A stretch of 21,354 bases of DNA. Source: CAIMUM01 sp034429715. GTDB lineage: Bacteria > Chloroflexota > Dehalococcoidia > GIF9 > UBA5629. Positions 20,300-21,354 of the stretch are shown one piece after another. Below the pieces are notes generated by a model. The model had not been told where the DNA came from and did not search any database. It saw only the letters and a program-made list of their open reading frames with translations. Each line of letters starts with the position of its first letter. Position 1 is the stretch's first letter. The translations under genes were made by a program, and so were the position numbers. The DNA lies in the NCBI GenBank assembly GCA_034429715.1, contig DAOUFR010000042.1, positions 1 to 21,354 of the forward strand, read 5' to 3'.

Positions 20300-21354
20300 A
20301 TGGCGCAGAAAGCGGACCTTTTCCCTCACGACAGCTCGCTCGAGCGGCTACCCGCTCTTGAAAGGGACAGGAAAATGTCCCGGAAGCTGCAGCGCCTCAT
20401 CGCCTATGCGTACGGCAAAGCGCCCGGCTTCAAGCTGCGTATGGATGGGGCGGGGATCAAACCGGGTGACATCAAGACCCTGGCGGATCTGCAGAGAATT
20501 CCGGTGCTGCGTAAGGACGACCTGATCAAGCTGCAGAAGGATCTGCCGCCCTTCGGAGGCTATCTGGCCGTGCCCCTGGATGAAATCGACCACATCTACC
20601 AGTCGCCGGGCCCGATCTATGACCCGCAGAGGAGGCTGAAGCAGGGCACCCTGCCGCCCGACATGGGCAAAGGACAGACGGCTATAAATACATGGTCCTA
20701 TCACATAACGCCGGCCGGAATGCTGATGGACCGCCTGCTGAGGGCAATGGGCTTCACCGTCTTCCCGGCGGGGACAGGCAATACCGATCTGCTGGTGCAG
20801 GTAATGCGCGACCTGAAGGTGTCATACTTCGTGGGGACGCCGTCTTTCCTGGCCGCCATTATCAAGAGGGCGGAAGAAATGGGTTACGATATCAAAAAGG
20901 ACTTCAACCTGAAGTACGCACAGGTCTTCGGCGAGATGGGAGGGGACCCCCTGAGGAAGATGTTTAGCGAGAAATACGGCATCACCTGTGTGGGCGGCGA
21001 TAACTATTTGACCGCCGATATAGGCCCCATCGCAGGCTCCTGCGAAAAAGTGGCAGGCATGCACGTCAACACCGACGTGATCGTTGAAATAGTCGACCCG
21101 TCGACCGGCCGGGCCCTGCCCGCCGGCGAGGTCGGCGAGGTGGTGGTGACTCCCTTCGATGAAGTGTATCCATTGATACGCTTCGGAACGGGTGACCTCT
21201 CGATGCTGGTGACCGAGACCTGCGCATGCGGCCGGACTACACCCCGCCTGCCTAAAATCATGGGCAGAAGCGGAGACGCCGTCCGTGTACGCGCCATGTT
21301 CGTGCATCCCAGGCAGACCGACGAGGTTATCTCGAAGTTCGGGGAGATAGCACG
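20300..21354 (+). CDS. PaaK-like AMP-forming acyl-CoA ligase, 3' end missing
   Basis: Open from ATG at 20300 to the window edge: 351 residues visible, perhaps 80 missing. GGGAGG lies eight bases upstream. The layout follows phenylacetate-CoA ligase: an N-terminal helical part (KLQRLIAYAYGKAPGFK), then VGTPSFLAAIIKRAEE (178-193), VFGEMGGDPLRK (209-220), GLHI-like AGMHVNTDVIVEIVDPSTG (252-270), AGEVGEVVVTP (275-285), PLIRFGTGDLS (291-301) and CACGRTTPRLPKIMGRSGDA (308-327). The Ser/Thr-Gly phosphate loop normally SSGTTGKP reads YQSPGPIYDPQ (100-110). It therefore lacks the TTG core and may use ATP differently or belong to a divergent subgroup. The substrate is likely an aromatic or other carboxylic acid, but the altered loop makes even the activity uncertain. 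Confidence 0.85.
   Translation, partial: MAQKADLFPHDSSLERLPALERDRKMSRKLQRLIAYAYGKAPGFKLRMDGAGIKPGDIKTLADLQRIPVLRKDDLIKLQKDLPPFGGYLAVPLDEIDHIYQSPGPIYDPQRRLKQGTLPPDMGKGQTAINTWSYHITPAGMLMDRLLRAMGFTVFPAGTGNTDLLVQVMRDLKVSYFVGTPSFLAAIIKRAEEMGYDIKKDFNLKYAQVFGEMGGDPLRKMFSEKYGITCVGGDNYLTADIGPIAGSCEKVAGMHVNTDVIVEIVDPSTGRALPAGEVGEVVVTPFDEVYPLIRFGTGDLSMLVTETCACGRTTPRLPKIMGRSGDAVRVRAMFVHPRQTDEVISKFGEIA

Noticed and set aside
1..21354. CRISPR array, phage, IS or integrated element
   Set aside because: No regularly spaced repeats, transposase, integrase or terminal repeats were seen; the only tandem repeat is inside a coding frame.

Overview
The window reads as chromosomal DNA from an anaerobic bacterium, most likely an uncultured member of Dehalococcoidia (Chloroflexota). 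This rests on the DUF5667-type protein tail at the left edge, the compact trpEGDCFBA order, the mix of SDR, PaaK-like and GYD-domain genes, and the lack of phage or IS sequence. It is an inference from gene content only. I found no rRNA, tRNA, CRISPR array, transposase or integrase.

Layout. (1) 1-558, + strand: end of a DUF5667-like protein with a Gln/Thr-rich tail, closed by a strong hairpin terminator shared with the convergent gene. (2) 8753-655, - strand: five co-directional genes. In transcription order they are an aldehyde dehydrogenase, an 886-residue aldehyde dehydrogenase-iron alcohol dehydrogenase fusion, a SABATH-type carboxyl methyltransferase, a metallo-beta-lactamase-fold hydrolase and an acyl-CoA ligase. 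Together they could interconvert alcohol, aldehyde, acid, methyl ester and acyl-CoA. (3) 8754-9199: a 446-base divergent control region with a promoter candidate on each strand. (4) 9200-9982, + strand: an SDR that converges on trpA. (5) 16494-9989, - strand: a complete trpEGDCFBA operon with overlapping or near-touching genes. (6) 16495-16907: the trp control region. It holds a promoter, an almost leaderless 35-codon leader peptide with three consecutive Trp codons, alternative antiterminator and terminator hairpins, and a second short Arg-rich reading frame with an excellent ribosome-binding site just before trpE. (7) 16908-17757, + strand: two small membrane or exported proteins with Cys and His motifs. 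(8) 17857-21354, + strand: a family-2 O-methyltransferase, a second SDR, a GYD-domain protein and a PaaK-like AMP-forming ligase whose phosphate loop is degenerate and which runs off the right edge.

The trp operon is ordinary biosynthesis with an unusually readable attenuator. The least conventional content is the - strand aldehyde/acid operon, because it joins a non-acylating aldehyde dehydrogenase to an Fe-ADH in one chain and carries a SABATH methyltransferase, a family known mainly from plants. The substrate of that operon cannot be read from sequence.
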